64,000 bases of DNA from Brugia malayi (lineage: Eukaryota > Nematoda > Chromadorea > Rhabditida > Onchocercidae), in NCBI RefSeq assembly GCF_000002995.4, contig NW_025062477.1, positions 11,132,649-11,196,648 of the forward strand. Direction: 5' to 3'. Under the pieces are notes generated by a model. It was not told the origin of the DNA. It made no database searches and saw only the letters and a list, made by a program, of their open reading frames with translations. The position numbers and the translations under genes are program-made. Shown here piece by piece: positions 39,279 to 52,405 of this stretch; positions within the stretch are counted from its first letter, which is position 1; every line of letters starts with the position of its first letter.

Positions 39279-41386
39279 AAAAAAAAACAAGGACGAAAAA
39301 GAGAAAGAAGAAAAAACTACCTTAAAATTATCGATCAACGTTACTTATCAACTCTTTCATTTTATCTTTGAGATTATTAAGTAGCATGACAAATAATGAT
39401 AAATTATTTCGTTAAAACTTAATATTGAACAAAAAGTATTCTTTCTTTCCAAAATTTATTAAATTGAAGTGTACTTATAAAAATTTAATCTATTAAATTC
39501 ACCAAACACTTTCAATTTTAAAATGAACAATATTTATCATTTTTAAAAAATTTGTAATTTCTTCCAAAAAATTTAAGAAATATAAAAATGAAAGAAAAAT
39601 TCCTAATTGAAAATTTTTGATAAAAAATTGTCTCTTTCATTGTCTTTCATTCAGAACTTCATTACCACACAAACATAACTAAAACAATTGCAAAAAGTAG
39701 GAAAAAAAAGAGAAGCAATCATTTAATACTAAATTTAAGCTATTCACCAATCTTTTACTCTTTCATTCTCTAGCTGTCTCTTACCATATAACACTTTTTC
39801 GTCAAGAAACTTGATCATTTCTCTAGCACTCTCCTACCAAACCACTGACTTTTTCTTCAAAAAATTTATCTCACTGGTTGAATACAAGCACTCTATCACT
39901 CCACTTTGCATCTATGTCGGTGGTCAGAGAATGAGTTCAATGCGAAAAATGCGACATCGGCTGAGGTACAGCAACAAATATTTTCGCTAATTGTATCTCA
40001 ACCCTGTAGTGGGATTGCATTTCCTTCTCTTCGTGTCCGTTGCTTTTTCGTTTCCACGTTTGGGTCACGTGTTTTGCGTGAGGTTAATATCTGTAATATT
40101 CATAAAGAAATTCATTTTCGTTGCACACGATTTCCTTGTTGTATGTACTCCAAATACAAAATGAATAATTTCCATGTACGGTTTAGAAAGTTAATAATTT
40201 CCCGAGGAAGCCGAGAAAATATTTTAAAAAAAAGATGGAATTTTAAGTGATTTGTTCTTGTCAACGAAGTAAATTATGGATACCTAATTACTGGCAATTT
40301 TTTTCTGTTTCTTTTTTTTTTTTTTTTACGCAGCAAATAATTTTAGCTGCGCTAATATACGAGTTGGAATTTTTTTTTTCTTTTTTGAACATAAATATTT
40401 TGTTGCGTATAATTCTTAACACATTTTGAACGTTTTTTGAACGCCATTTAATGATTATTACGCATACATCGCAATGAAATAATTAATATTAATCTTGTGC
40501 AAAGGGATACATAAATAAAAGTTTTTATATAACAAAAAGAAAAGACGAACTAGCTTAACATTAAAATGGCACTGTAAATCATGTTCACAAATACTTGTAA
40601 AAACAAACTGTAAAAAAAAAAAAATCAAAGCAGATCATACAGCAATTTACACTAACAAATCGAAAGAAACCAGTAGTGAAGTGAAAGTAATACAAACAAA
40701 AGACAGGAAATACCAGTTGGAAATATGTGGAAATTTTCTTCCTTTTTTAACAGATACAAAAATTACATTTGAACTGTAAACTTTAGACTCTTAGACGTTT
40801 CAAAGCTGGCCATGAGTTCAGCTTCATAATAAATCAACAAAAAGATTAAAAAAAGAAATTGTAACATTCATAAATGTAGGATAGACGCTAACTGTGCACC
40901 GAATCTTTTCTGAAACAATTATCTCTTATTTCATGAAACTAGCACAAAAGTGAGTTCTCTCCTTCTTCACTTCTTAAATTGTAAGAAAGGCAAAGACAGA
41001 GGTTTAGCATGCGTGAACAGTTAGAACAAACAACTGTGCATGATAATTAATTGGAAAATAGTGCAGTGAAGAAGTTTCTTCGAGTAAGTTTCAAAATCAG
41101 AATTAATAAATTGCATTCCGATGGAAAGCACGGTATTAAGTAAGGTTTTTTCTCTTTGGTGAACCGTTTCGTATTTTCCTATTTAATGGAAGATTTGCTT
41201 CATTAATTTGGATTCTCAAGCCAAAAAAGCAAATATATCAACATTTTACAAATTAACTGAAATAACTCCTTTAATCGAACGACACTAAGTGTCAAAAAGA
41301 AAACAAGCAATTCTTTATCGTTTTTTTTTTTTTTTTTTTTTTTGGCAGGAAACATCTCTTTACTGAGATCCTTAATAAATAAACAA
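39279..41386. promoter_or_regulatory. TIM44 upstream region with a CpG-containing patch and an E-box
   Basis: About 2.1 kb between TIM44 and the end of the palmitoyltransferase gene. The part at about 39900-40110 is GC-richer and contains gtcacgtg with a perfect CACGTG palindrome at 40066-40071, about 800 bases before the TIM44 ATG. The open frame 39906-40250 on the + strand lies over this patch, but has no recognisable domain or splice context. The rest is AT-rich with nothing recognisable. Confidence 0.35.
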
Positions 41387-44300
41387 TCACCCTAAAACAA
41401 GTTCATATGATTGCCGCTCTAAACCATCAGTTGCACCATAATTCCTCACTATCACAGTCGGTTCAGACTCAACAATACCTCTTCGGTCAATTAAACTGAA
41501 AAAACCACTCTCTGTTGGAGTATTTTTATAAATCAGGTATAATCTATACAAGATCACTGTAATAAAAAAGAAAAGTACAGATGGACGGTTCAAGTAATTT
41601 ATGTGATTCATGTCAGTCAGATTCCTTCAACTCTTGACAAAATCAACTTTTTTTTTTTTTGTTTTTCTTTTAATTAAAAATTTCTCAAGGTACAACAATC
41701 GGCTTTCAACATCTTATATATCTTTAGTTTAGTTGGAATGTATGCAAATAGCATATAATATGAAGATATTGAATTTTTCAATTAGCCTAACTTCCAAAAA
41801 AGAAAAAAAAAAAAGTTCAATTGTTACAATATAAAATTAAATCGAAACAATTGCATACCTTGGAGGTTCCGGAGCACACAATGTTCGAAGACAATTGGAA
41901 AATACAGAACCAGTATTATATGGATTTTGTATATGTGGGAATCGTTTCGAATTAAATGTTCCCTTGATATCTTCATTTGTTGTCTGATTTGTTAACAGTA
42001 AATATGTGTGAAAACCGGAAAGACCAAATATTGACCAGATAGAGAAAAAACATACTAAAGCAATTATAAGCGATATAGGGCTTTGTCTTACTGCACCGAG
42101 AAACGCATTTTCTCTTTGTGACACTGCAACAAATAAAACATGCATCTTTGCAAACAGTTAGCTGTGAAAAAGAAAAAAAAAAAAAGTAACAGAACTTCTA
42201 TTTACTTTTTTCCAGGCAGAATTTGAGGAAATTTCTAATAAATCAGCTTTGATTTTTTTTTTTTAGATTTTTTCTGCTACTCTATATAAAAATCTGTCCC
42301 ACAACAAAAACCAATCTGAATATCAATGAATGTTAAAATAGTATAATATTCCGAAATATTTTAATCTAAAAAAAAAAGTCATATATTATAGAGAGAGGCT
42401 GCGCGATCCGATCAAAGATCAAATGCATGCATTTAAGACAAAAAAAAATCTCAGTCCCCTTGATAACTCTTTCCTGACTCTAACATAAAGAGATTACGAC
42501 TGAATATAACTTTGGTTATTAGCCACAAAAACTTTCTTCCATTATGAAGCGCGGTTGCTCCAATACTAAAAACAATCAACATAACACAAATGAGGAATGC
42601 AAGACATATTTGGAGAAAAAGTTAGCCATATTTCTTGGAGGAAAAAAACTGGAATTGGGGAAGGATTCGAATTAACAGTTAAACAAAGGCATTTCGTTGA
42701 AATATCACAATTTCCTATCTTGATAACTATAAGATTAGTGAATTACCGTGCAAACAATTGTTTATCTTTTCGGAATTGCTAAAAATTTACAGAGAGACAA
42801 GATAAAAACATACAGATCAAAGACTTACGAATGACAAGATGAAGACATACACAAGCAAATACAAATAGTGTCAGAACGGTGAGTGATACAATGAAAAAAT
42901 AAAAATGACGATAATTTCGCTTTCCAACACAGTTGCCAACCCATGGACCTGTAAAGTTAATTGTTTACTCAACAACAGAAATTCTCAATAAATAAAAAAA
43001 AAATATTTGGTAGATTTTTCAAATGCCAACGTAATGATTTTGAAACTTCTACGTGAATTCCAGTAAGGCATTTTCTATTTAGCAATTCAACTAATCTTTA
43101 TCCTCAAGTCTATTACTAATGTAACATTTGTTGTATACTTTGAAGAAATAGTTCTAAAAAACTTCGACTTTTTTCAGACAAAAAAAGCAGTGATAAGAAA
43201 CTAGCAGTGATGGTCGAAGTTTAAAATGCAGTTGTCGCATACGGAACAGTGAGAGGAACGTGGTGGACGAAATAAGCGACAAGTGAAGCAATATTTCAAT
43301 TTGATAAGTTGGCCGTTAATGCGCACTGCTTTGGTGCGTGGAGGTGGTCGCACTGCTTCTGGCATATTGCTTTCTAAAGAAATTCTTCAAAACAGATTGC
43401 ACAACACTGAGAATTGAACTAAAACTTTTTTATTAACAAAAAAAACGAAAGCAATACTTCAATTAGAAGAAAGCTAGCAAAATCTGCATGCTTCGCACAA
43501 TGCAAATTTAAAAAGGAAATAGGAAAAACGCAGCACTATCACCAACAATTAAAACATTACTGTCCAAAATTATCTGATTGTACTAGGAAGTCCAAAAATA
43601 GCATGGCATTCAAGAATTAGGAATTCTCAGATGATAAATTAGTAGTATAAACATTTAACATTTATTGTCCACTTATGGGTGTATGACTCGGATCATTTCA
43701 ACATGGCAACAGGATAGAGTGAATAAAGTTCAAAGCTCAAAACATACACCAAAAGCTCACATGCAATTAAAAGAAGACTGCTGTATCTATAAATTCTGGA
43801 GAGAATCACCTGCAATACATTGTCGGTCAGCTTCGATAGCTTCCAAATTTGTAGCTTTCGGTAATATCCCTGGATCAGAAAATGATGTCTTGAATAAATT
43901 AACTAGCACAAGGCACAGTAATATTCCCGCAACTATTGGAAGAGCCGGTGAAACGTTCCAAAATAGATATGGTGCACTGTAATATTATCATACTAACAGC
44001 TAATAAATAAATTATAGCCTACTGCTAAAATCATTCCAGTAGCTTTATTATAAACTTTATTAAATCAAACTGCCTTATTATAACTTTTAATACTTCATTT
44101 GCCCCACTAATAAATAACTTTTATTAATAGATATGAATTATTAATAGATACGAATACGGATGCAAAATAAAGATCCTTAGTTCATGATACAAAATATCTT
44201 ACTAATACTGATTTAAAGAGCAGTATTCTTTACCATTTACAAGTTTACTTGAAAATGCTACACTGTTTTACGGTTGGGAATTTAAAAATGGGAAAGTAAA

Positions 44301-44637
44301 TCAACATTTCCACTTTCATGTACTTTACATGATTTTATATTCCTTCAACTGTCAATCTCTTTCTGCCTGTCTAATAAATGCTTTTGCATTTAGGCTAAAA
44401 AAAAACTAACTCAAAGACGAAAAATAAACCCATCGTTCCAGTGATAACCATCAAAGTGAAAAGAAAGATGGAACTTTGTCGTGCCATAATGATTCGACCA
44501 TCACACCAAAATTGATTCCGCCCCTGATGATATCGCCATTTCCGAGTTCCAACTTTAGCCATTGGTGGCTCATTTATTTCACATTCCAAGCCTAATCCAT
44601 TCAAAGGCCCTCTTCGGGCATTTTCCTGCTTTATCAT
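41387..44637 (-). CDS. DHHC-type protein S-palmitoyltransferase, ZDHHC9/14/18 group
   Basis: Six minus-strand exons (44411-44637, 43810-43976, 43206-43373, 42829-42948, 41859-42123, 41387-41495) give 351 residues. Family role: transfers palmitate from acyl-CoA to cysteines of membrane-associated proteins, usually at the Golgi or plasma membrane. Seen: N-terminal [22 protein letters not shown]1 and TM2 around [18 protein letters not shown] and [30 protein letters not shown]; the Cys-rich domain with [20 protein letters not shown] and DHHC (Cys188 predicted nucleophile), then [15 protein letters not shown]3 and TM4; and the group-typical [18 protein letters not shown] and QNPYNTGS. The tail is short, ending SYELVLG. 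The intron after exon 3 is GC-AG and splits the Cys188 codon. A short upstream exon (MKQYQ, near 45056-45070) could replace the first residues. Confidence 0.93.
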
Positions 44638-46259
44638 TTATAATAAATTTACAATAAATCTAATCTTAAAAAAGTTATAAAAAATTTAATATCACAAGAA
44701 TTTTTTCCATTCTCACTTTAGTCATCTCAAATTCCTAAACTATCAGTTCTTATAGCATTGATAAGTATAAAGCTTTAGAATGACTTTAATAGAACAAACT
44801 AATCAAACAGATGACAATTTGATACTCTACTAAGCTACATTGTTAAAATACTGCAGTAATCTATATAATAAGTATTATCAACAGGATTGGAAAACAAAGA
44901 AGGAAAGAATTAGCATAAAAACAAGAATTATTGTAAGGAATTTTTTCTCTACAAAATTCGTCGTTTAACTACCATGCAGAATAAATTTTAAATTTTAGAA
45001 AACTTCAAGAATTGAAAAAAAAAAAAGAAAAAAACGATGGCAAAAACAACAAACCTGGTACTGTTTCATAAGCAAACAATAATAAAATCTTCTGTAATCA
45101 ATTTCAAAACAATACAATCTCATGAAATGAGTAGTGCAAAGTAGCACAAAACCCATTCCACTTATAACCACGCATTATTCTTTACCTGTAAAAATAAATT
45201 CTCTTTTAAATTGCAAATCAAAAAAAAAAAAAAAAAATCGGAGAAATTAATCTAATAAATTTCGCAAAAAAATTTTCAACGACATTGAATTTTTTATTAT
45301 TTAGAATGATGCACATTGCTAAATTCGTATTTGAAATATTTCAATTCGTAGCATCACTCTAATCAATCAAGCCAAAATGTTAATGATTATTTTTTTTTTG
45401 CCTTTTTTTTTGATGATTAATTAAAGATATGATTTGCCAAAACAAATGTTTCTAAGTTAACTTATACAAACAGAAAAAAAGATATACTGAATAATATTAG
45501 TCATTTCAAGTGCAGTATGTAATCAAAAAGTGTTAGTTTCATCAATATTACATAATCATTATTACAACATCAATATGTGAATTGATTGTGAGAGAGAGAG
45601 AGAGGGAAAGAGGGAGAGAGAGAGGGAGAGAAGAAACAATCATTAAAAAATGTTTAAGTAAGAAAAATTGACAGGGAAACATGAATATAACAATAACTAG
45701 AATTTAAAAAAAAGAAAGAAATAAAAAGGAAAAAAAAAAAAAAAAACTGTCTAGAGAAATTTCACCAACATACACTGATTACTGCTTCACTTTAACTTTT
45801 ACTTCTTCAAGAAAAAAGAAAGAAATCACGCGTATCCATCATCCCATCTTGTACGCTGGTTAATAATTCACGGACCGTGAAATTGCTGAAACGAGCAGTT
45901 GACGTTAGAATTTAAGTTTTTCGTATTCCCGAATTGTCGAGACTGGGAGGAGTAGTAGAAGAGGAGGGAGAGAGATGATAGGCTTTATAGTTCTGCTCCT
46001 CTTATTATATAATTGAAATTTCAGATGTTTATAATTGAACTGTATAATTGCTAAAAAAGAAAATATGATGAACAATGCTTTTGATGCAAAGATTATATTC
46101 ATTCTATGTTGTTTCATGATATTAGCAAGAAAAATTTTCCGGTTTTCAGTTTTACTTCTCAAACTGCCTTTGATCTCAATGTTTTTTTCAAATGGCAAGA
46201 ATAGAATTAAAATGTGATTTCGATTAATGAAATTAGAACTTCACTATAATTTGAAAACA
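44638..46259. promoter_or_regulatory. Divergent intergenic region between the palmitoyltransferase and NME6-like genes
   Basis: About 1.6 kb shared by two head-to-head genes. The part at about 45825-45990 is GC-richer (cacgcgtatcc, cacggaccgtgaaatt, gttgacgttag) followed by a purine block near 45945-45975, and is the best promoter candidate. An imperfect GA/GGA tract lies at 45590-45633. A possible 5' exon of the palmitoyltransferase lies near 45056-45070. No core promoter element can be named. Confidence 0.35.
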
Positions 46260-49155
46260 ATGCTTTCAATGACATTTGCAATGATAAAGCCGGAAGCCGT
46301 TGCAATACCATATATTACCAAGGTTTGTCTCTTTTTCAACCTTCTCCTATCTTTATCAACATCCCTATTGTTATCAACACTTTTTATCAACAATGTTTGA
46401 ACATCAGAATAGTAACTGTTTCATCCTTCCTTCATCAACACATTCATAATTTCTTTTGTTTTAATAAATTATAAAAAGACGAATAAATTTGAATGCTCTT
46501 GCAGTATGCGTTTTTTTATTCGTTTATTTGTTAGCATTTAAGCGGATTTGAAAAACTACAAAAATTTAATGCTCTGCCTGGTTGTCTTAGTTTATTCTTC
46601 AACTCTGATGTTTTAATAGTTGTAAAACTATTGAGTGATTACTGAAATTTGCAGTTAGTCTACTGAAAATCTTGGAAATTCTTTCATAGAATAAAAACTG
46701 TCTTGACATGTTTTAACTTAAGTTGAAGTTCTTGTAAAAATCTAAAAAATAGATTGTTATCATTTTGGTCATGTGGTCGCAACTTTTTTATATTTTAAAA
46801 TTGAACCATACACAAATGTATATACATATAAATAAACCATACAATATGTAACAGCAGAGGAATCAAAAAAATTTGTTTTCAAATATTTGTTCTTGCTGTA
46901 CTGCATTTATTTTATAATTGTTTAGGTTATTTGGGATGAAATTTTGGTTAATAAGCTGGAAATTATAGGAGCAAAAAGGATACATTTGAATAGAGAGATG
47001 GCTAAGAAATTGTATGCAATACATGAAGGTAAGTTGTTTTATGCTTACCAACGATTATGTTTTAAATAATTTAAACAAACTGAAGTAAGGAAATATGAAT
47101 AATTAATTAAGTGGAATGAATGTTTCCATAATTTAGTTGCATTTCAAAAAAAAATTGTAAACTCTGGAAAGATTATTATGGGATTGAATAAATAAGTATT
47201 AGAGGATTGAACCATGTAATTCTAACAAGGAATGATTCTGCAATTATTTTTAGGATTAATATATAATGTTAAAATTCTGGAAATCAAGACTTAAAACTGA
47301 AATTGTAGATATTGTATAAAAATTTTGCTAATTGTACAATATTTTTGCTAATCATAGCCCTGCTATCCAATAATTTCAAAATTATTGCATTATGCGTACA
47401 AGCACGTTATGATGTCATCTAACAATGTTTTGTGTTAATTTGTGTTTAACAGCACTCTTTGCAACCACGAAACATTTCAGTCTTACTTTTTTTTTTCTTT
47501 AGATTATGAGTAATGTACTTTTTTTTGCAATTAAAATTGCCAAATAATAATGAAATAACCGGTGATTTGCTTGATGAACTAACGAAGTAACTGAAAGAAA
47601 AATGATAATAGTAATAAGAACAGCTATTAAAGCTTCAGCTATTTTCATTTGCTACCAGCACTGATGTTTTCTAGAAAAGCCACTATTGATTTTAGATATT
47701 AATATCGATATGTCAGAAGTGCATTTTATAATATCGATATGTCAGAAGTGCATTTTGTGTAGAAGTGCATTTTATTTACTACTCTATTTTGCAGTCCGTT
47801 TACTCTTGTCGTATGCGTTCTTGTTTGTTTTTTAGAGTTTAAGTGGATTTGATAATCTACAAAAAATAATATTTTCTGTTTTATTTAAATTTTTTTCATT
47901 CAAATGCTTATTATGTTAGTTATAATCTAAATTTTTAATTCATCATTAGTTTTCTAATAACTTTCCATATCATTATTCATTCTTAGTTCTAATCTTGTTG
48001 ATATTTCTCAATTTTACGCTCTTTTCAATTTATACAAAAGGAAATGCTAAGCCTCACTTCACATCTGGGAACATTAGAAATTTATTTGTACTAGTGAACT
48101 GAACATAAAACGTAGGAGTTAGCATTGAAAGAGGAGAAATTGAAATGAAGAGTTAAGATGTAAAAATAATAGTTTTCGTAGAAATGGATTGGATTGAGTG
48201 GAAAATGAACGTTAATTAAACTTACATACATTTTTTGAATAACCATTTTCAAATACTATCTATCATATTTTTCAGCTATATTTAGTGATGCTTTTTTTTT
48301 TTTTTTCAATATTTTTCCTGGGAATGGGCTTGTTTTCCCCTTTTATATGTTGTAATCGATTTGTTTTGTAGGAAAATTTTTCTATGAACGACTCATTCAA
48401 CATGTCATAAGGTAAGTGGTTAAAATTAGAAAAATGTTGAAAGTTGAGGTTGATTGGCAAAATAAGTGGAGAAAAATTTTTTATTAGGACATAACAAATA
48501 TGCAGTTGCACGATGATTCTGCTGGTGTAAAATTAGAAAGCGACAAAATGCTTTTACAATGGAAAAAAAAAAAATGAAACTTTATAAACATTGAAATAGT
48601 TTATTTGGGAGGCAGCAGTTACACCACCATGTTTTGAAATTTTATTATCTATAAATTTGTAATTAAAAAAACCAACTTAAAATCTTTTTACTCAATATTG
48701 AATGTCATTAATAAATAATATCGTAATAAAGAAAAAAAAAGAAAAAACTCTGCTGCATATTGGTTATGGTAAAATTTTTTTCACAAATTTACAAGGATTA
48801 TTAGTAGATTAGATTGATTTGGTGTGTTTGATGTTGAAAATTTGATGATTATCAGTGAAATGATAGATGTTTTAACTTGAAATGTGAATTCAGTGGACCA
48901 GTGATAGTGATGAAGCTTGGATGTGCAACAGGTAATGCAATTGAACGATGGCGTGCATTAATGGGGCCGTCAAAAATGTTGCGAACATTGCAGCTGCAGA
49001 ATATTTCATCATTGCGAGCTCGTTTTGCACTTTCGGATACACGTAATTTGGTACATGGAGCTGATTCACAGCAAACTGCTAACTATGAATTGAGTTTATT
49101 TGCACCGTATCCGAAAATTAACCTTCAAAGTATATTACCAAAAGTTAGTTGCTAA
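46260..49155 (+). CDS. nme6: Nucleoside diphosphate kinase homologue, NME6 type
   Basis: Four exons (46260-46322, 46926-47028, 48372-48411, 48894-49155) keep phase and give 155 residues. NDP kinases transfer the gamma phosphate between nucleoside triphosphates and diphosphates through a phosphohistidine. NME6 is a divergent, largely mitochondrial member. Seen: the opening TFAMIKPEAVAIPYI matches the N-terminal ALIKPDAV motif; HEGKFFYERLI, SGPVIVMKL and WRALMGPSKML follow the NME6 pattern, including the short insert after the MGP motif; FALSDTRNLVHGADS carries the predicted catalytic His123. The usual Ser of HGSD is Ala here. The start at 46260 is the first in-frame ATG, with Met263 and Met268 equivalents (codons 4 and 8) as alternatives. 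Intron 2 (1343 bp) is long for this window. The final AAAGTTAGT could act as a donor, so a longer tail cannot be excluded. AATAAA lies at 49468. Confidence 0.9.
46504..46566. repeat. Dispersed repeat, copy 1 (NME6 intron 1)
   Basis: Shares gtatgcgtt, a T-rich segment, tttaagcggatttga and ctacaaaaa with 47809-47866 in the next intron, in the same orientation. Confidence 0.6.
47701..47775. repeat. Tandem repeat, 29-bp period
   Basis: atatcgatatgtcagaagtg begins at 47702 and again at 47731, each followed by cattt. A third partial copy, agaagtgcattttat, follows at 47761. Lies in NME6 intron 2. Confidence 0.85.
47809..47866. repeat. Dispersed repeat, copy 2 (NME6 intron 2)
   Basis: Partner of 46504-46566. 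It contains gtatgcgttcttgtttg, then tttaagtggatttgata and ctacaaaaa. Confidence 0.6.
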
Positions 49156-52100
49156 TCTTTACGTTAGTATGTTAATCAAACTTTTTACAAATAACAGTTA
49201 AAGTCGAATTGTTAATTATTTTATAATGTTTAAAACTTGAACCGAAAACACTATCACTTATCATTTAGATTTACACATTTAATTTCAAAATGAGAAAATA
49301 TGCAAAAATGATTAATTTAGTGAAAATTTATCCTTGTATATTTATCTTATTTAATATTTTTATTCATAATTATTAATTAAGACTTTTTCTTTCACACTTT
49401 TCAATTAAAATTAACTTTTCCTCTTTATATTTAGTTCATTAATCATATTTTAATAGTGAATTTTAAAAATAAATATGCATAAATCCCTGTGAAAATTTGT
49501 CTTTTCTTGTATTTATAAATGGAGCAAAATGACCAACATCTAATACCTTCTTTTCATCCAACTCTTATCATCTCTTTACCTGAATTATACATGAGATATA
49601 GTAGGAGACAAGAAAATGAAATGGCATGAGAATGGAGAAAATTGGTGAATAAATGGTCGAATTGCCTTAGGGCAATACCTACCTTCCTTATGATTGTTGC
49701 TTCGATGGGTTTGTATTTATTTGTGTTGTATTCTTATGGAGTCAAATTTTGCCATTTCTTGAATTTTCAATCTATTCACTAATTTTAAAGCATTTACAAT
49801 TAAGTTTAATAAACGAAAATTGACAACTAATTGAAATAATTCCTTCCAATTTCATATATGTATTTCGAAAAGTAAAGGCATTTAATTTTATTGTATGACA
49901 CAAATTTTTCAAATTTGAAGTACATTTACATGAAATGTGCAGTACGAACAGATGTATAGCGATAAGTGGACATAGACGAACATAAATGACAAATGTAGAT
50001 TCAAAAAAAAAAAAAAAGAAATCATTATAATTTGGACGATAAGATTCATGCAGCAATTTCCTTATTTTGTTTATCGTATCGCCGATTTGTCGGATCTCTT
50101 CCATCTTTCCTTTCAATTTCTCATCATTTCTTAACAATTTAACTCTTTCAAGAGATTATCCGGGCATTCTTTTCGGTTAATTCAAAAGATATGGAAAAGA
50201 AAGAAAGAGAAGAGAGGATTTGCCATTAGTTTACTATATATGTCAAATTTCGGGACGCCATTAAATTGTCACTTTCTCATTCTTTTAAATTATGGAAAGA
50301 GCAAATCAGTGATTTCATCAATAATTTCATTTTTCATGTTCAGGAAATAATTTCTACTATAAGTCAAAATAACCAACTATTCAGTTACTACAGGGTTTAT
50401 TTTTATTCAAAAAAAAAAAAGACCATGGTGATGATAATTGCTATCATTTTATGCTTTCTTTTCAAAAATTTCTATCATCTTCTGGATTTCATCTTCATAA
50501 AATAACTGCATCTCTTTTTATTTTCCGAAATACAGATTATAAATTACTCATATGAATTAATGGATTCGTACGTAAGTTTTTTTTTTCTTTTTTCATCCAA
50601 CACGAAATATGAAAGCAGAACATTTTTTGATGAAAAATAACTATTTACTTTTAATTTCAATGTTTCTGTTCGAATGCTATTTTAACAATTATTATGACAA
50701 GAGAAAAAAATGAAGAATTTAGAAATTCAGAAATGTTTTAAACAAATACAAACAAATATATTGAAAACTTGTGTGAGTATAACTTTAAGTGATAAAAATG
50801 AGTAAAAATGAAATTTTGTGAAATTTAAGCTTTTTGCATTCAAAAAGGCTTTTTTTTTTCTTTGGCGAATGTTAATTATTACTCTTCAAATATATCTGAT
50901 ATTTTCTAACTTTTTTCAGTTATGAAATTTAAATAATGCAGATTCTTCGTGCTACATATTCATGAAAATTATCGCGTAGGAATCATGTGACCTACTTTCG
51001 ATGTTTTTCAACTATTATTGTTTGATGAAAAAGGGAAAAGGATTTCATAATATTACCAAATCTCATTATTACCATCACATTTTTAAAATTTCAAAATATT
51101 ATTTCATAGCTACAAAATTAATTTATTAATTATGCATAACAGGTATAACTCACAAGAAATGAAAATTTCTAAACAATATTTTTATATTAATATCATTTAT
51201 TATATAATTATGTAGTTTTTAAAATCCATTTAATATTTAAAAACAAAAAAGAAACCGGTTGAAATTTTATAGTTTAACATTATTTCTTTATTGCATACAC
51301 ATTATAGTTTTTATTCTTTTATTTACAAAAATAAGAAGAGAAGGAGAAAAGGAAGAAGAGAAAGGGAGAGAGAGAGAAAAAAAAAAAAGAAAAAGGAGGG
51401 AAATGGAAGTAAAGGTAAACAACACAAGCGCATAAAATCATGATATCATCAATTAAAATTACATATAAATGATTACTTAAATTACCGGAACATGACAAAT
51501 AATATACGTATGCATTTTATGCAGACGTACGTGACAGGCTTGCGACTAGATTCTAGATGAGGAGTGAAATAGAAAAAAAAAAAGTTGGAACGAAGGAAAA
51601 AGGATTGTAAAGTGATTTAACTTTCACTATTATTATTAACGATCAAATTATCGTTATTTAGTCTAATTACTACTATCTCGATTAATTCATTAATGCTTTC
51701 TCTCATTTCTAGAAAGTGTCTTAAGATTTATTATTCATTAATACTTCAAAAAAAAATTTTTTGCTTTTTTAAAAAAATTAAAATCTCTTATGCGCAATCA
51801 TTTCAAATAGAATGACAGGATGAAATAGGGGACAAGAATGAAAAAGGACGGGGAAAAAAGACAAGGATAAAGGTGAAAAAGAGGGGAGGGGGTGATGAAG
51901 ACGAAGTGAACAAGAAGAGAGGACACAAAAGCAAAATAAAAAAGTAAAAGAAAAAAAAAAAGCAAAATCACAGTTTAAGTATTCTATTGACAATAATACG
52001 TGACGAAAAAAAACAAAGAAAAAAAAATTCAAATTCATATCAATGCAAACTTTTATTATTTTATTAGACAAATTTAAAATTTGAAAAATAATTAAAAATT

Positions 52101-52368
52101 TTATTTTTTAAAAAAAAAGTAATACCTTTATCTGATCGAATTGACTTATTTATTTTTAATTTCATTCATTTTTCCTTCCATTTTTTTTATCTTTTTTTTT
52201 TTTTTTTTTTTAAATTTTAATTTTTTGAAGAGGTAAAGAAAAAGGAGGTATGAAAGAGCAAAAAGAGAAAAAGAAAAAAGAAAAAAAGAATGGAAAAATA
52301 GAAAATGAAAATTGTATGCTTGATAGATTTCTTTCTTTTTCCTTTTTATTCCTCTGTTTCGTAGGAAT

Positions 52369-52405
<37 letters not shown>

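Noticed and set aside
39906..40250. 114-codon + strand open frame upstream of TIM44
   Set aside because: No recognisable domain and no splice partners; its higher GC is better explained as a promoter patch.
44600..45075. Alternative 5' exon MKQYQ for the palmitoyltransferase
   Set aside because: Phase fits, but the acceptor GATAAAGCAG is weak and the 44637 ATG is sufficient; kept only as a note.
49772..50137. 121-codon minus-strand open frame
   Set aside because: Only the first 35 residues look protein-like; the rest passes through an A-run as poly-Phe and no partner exon was found.
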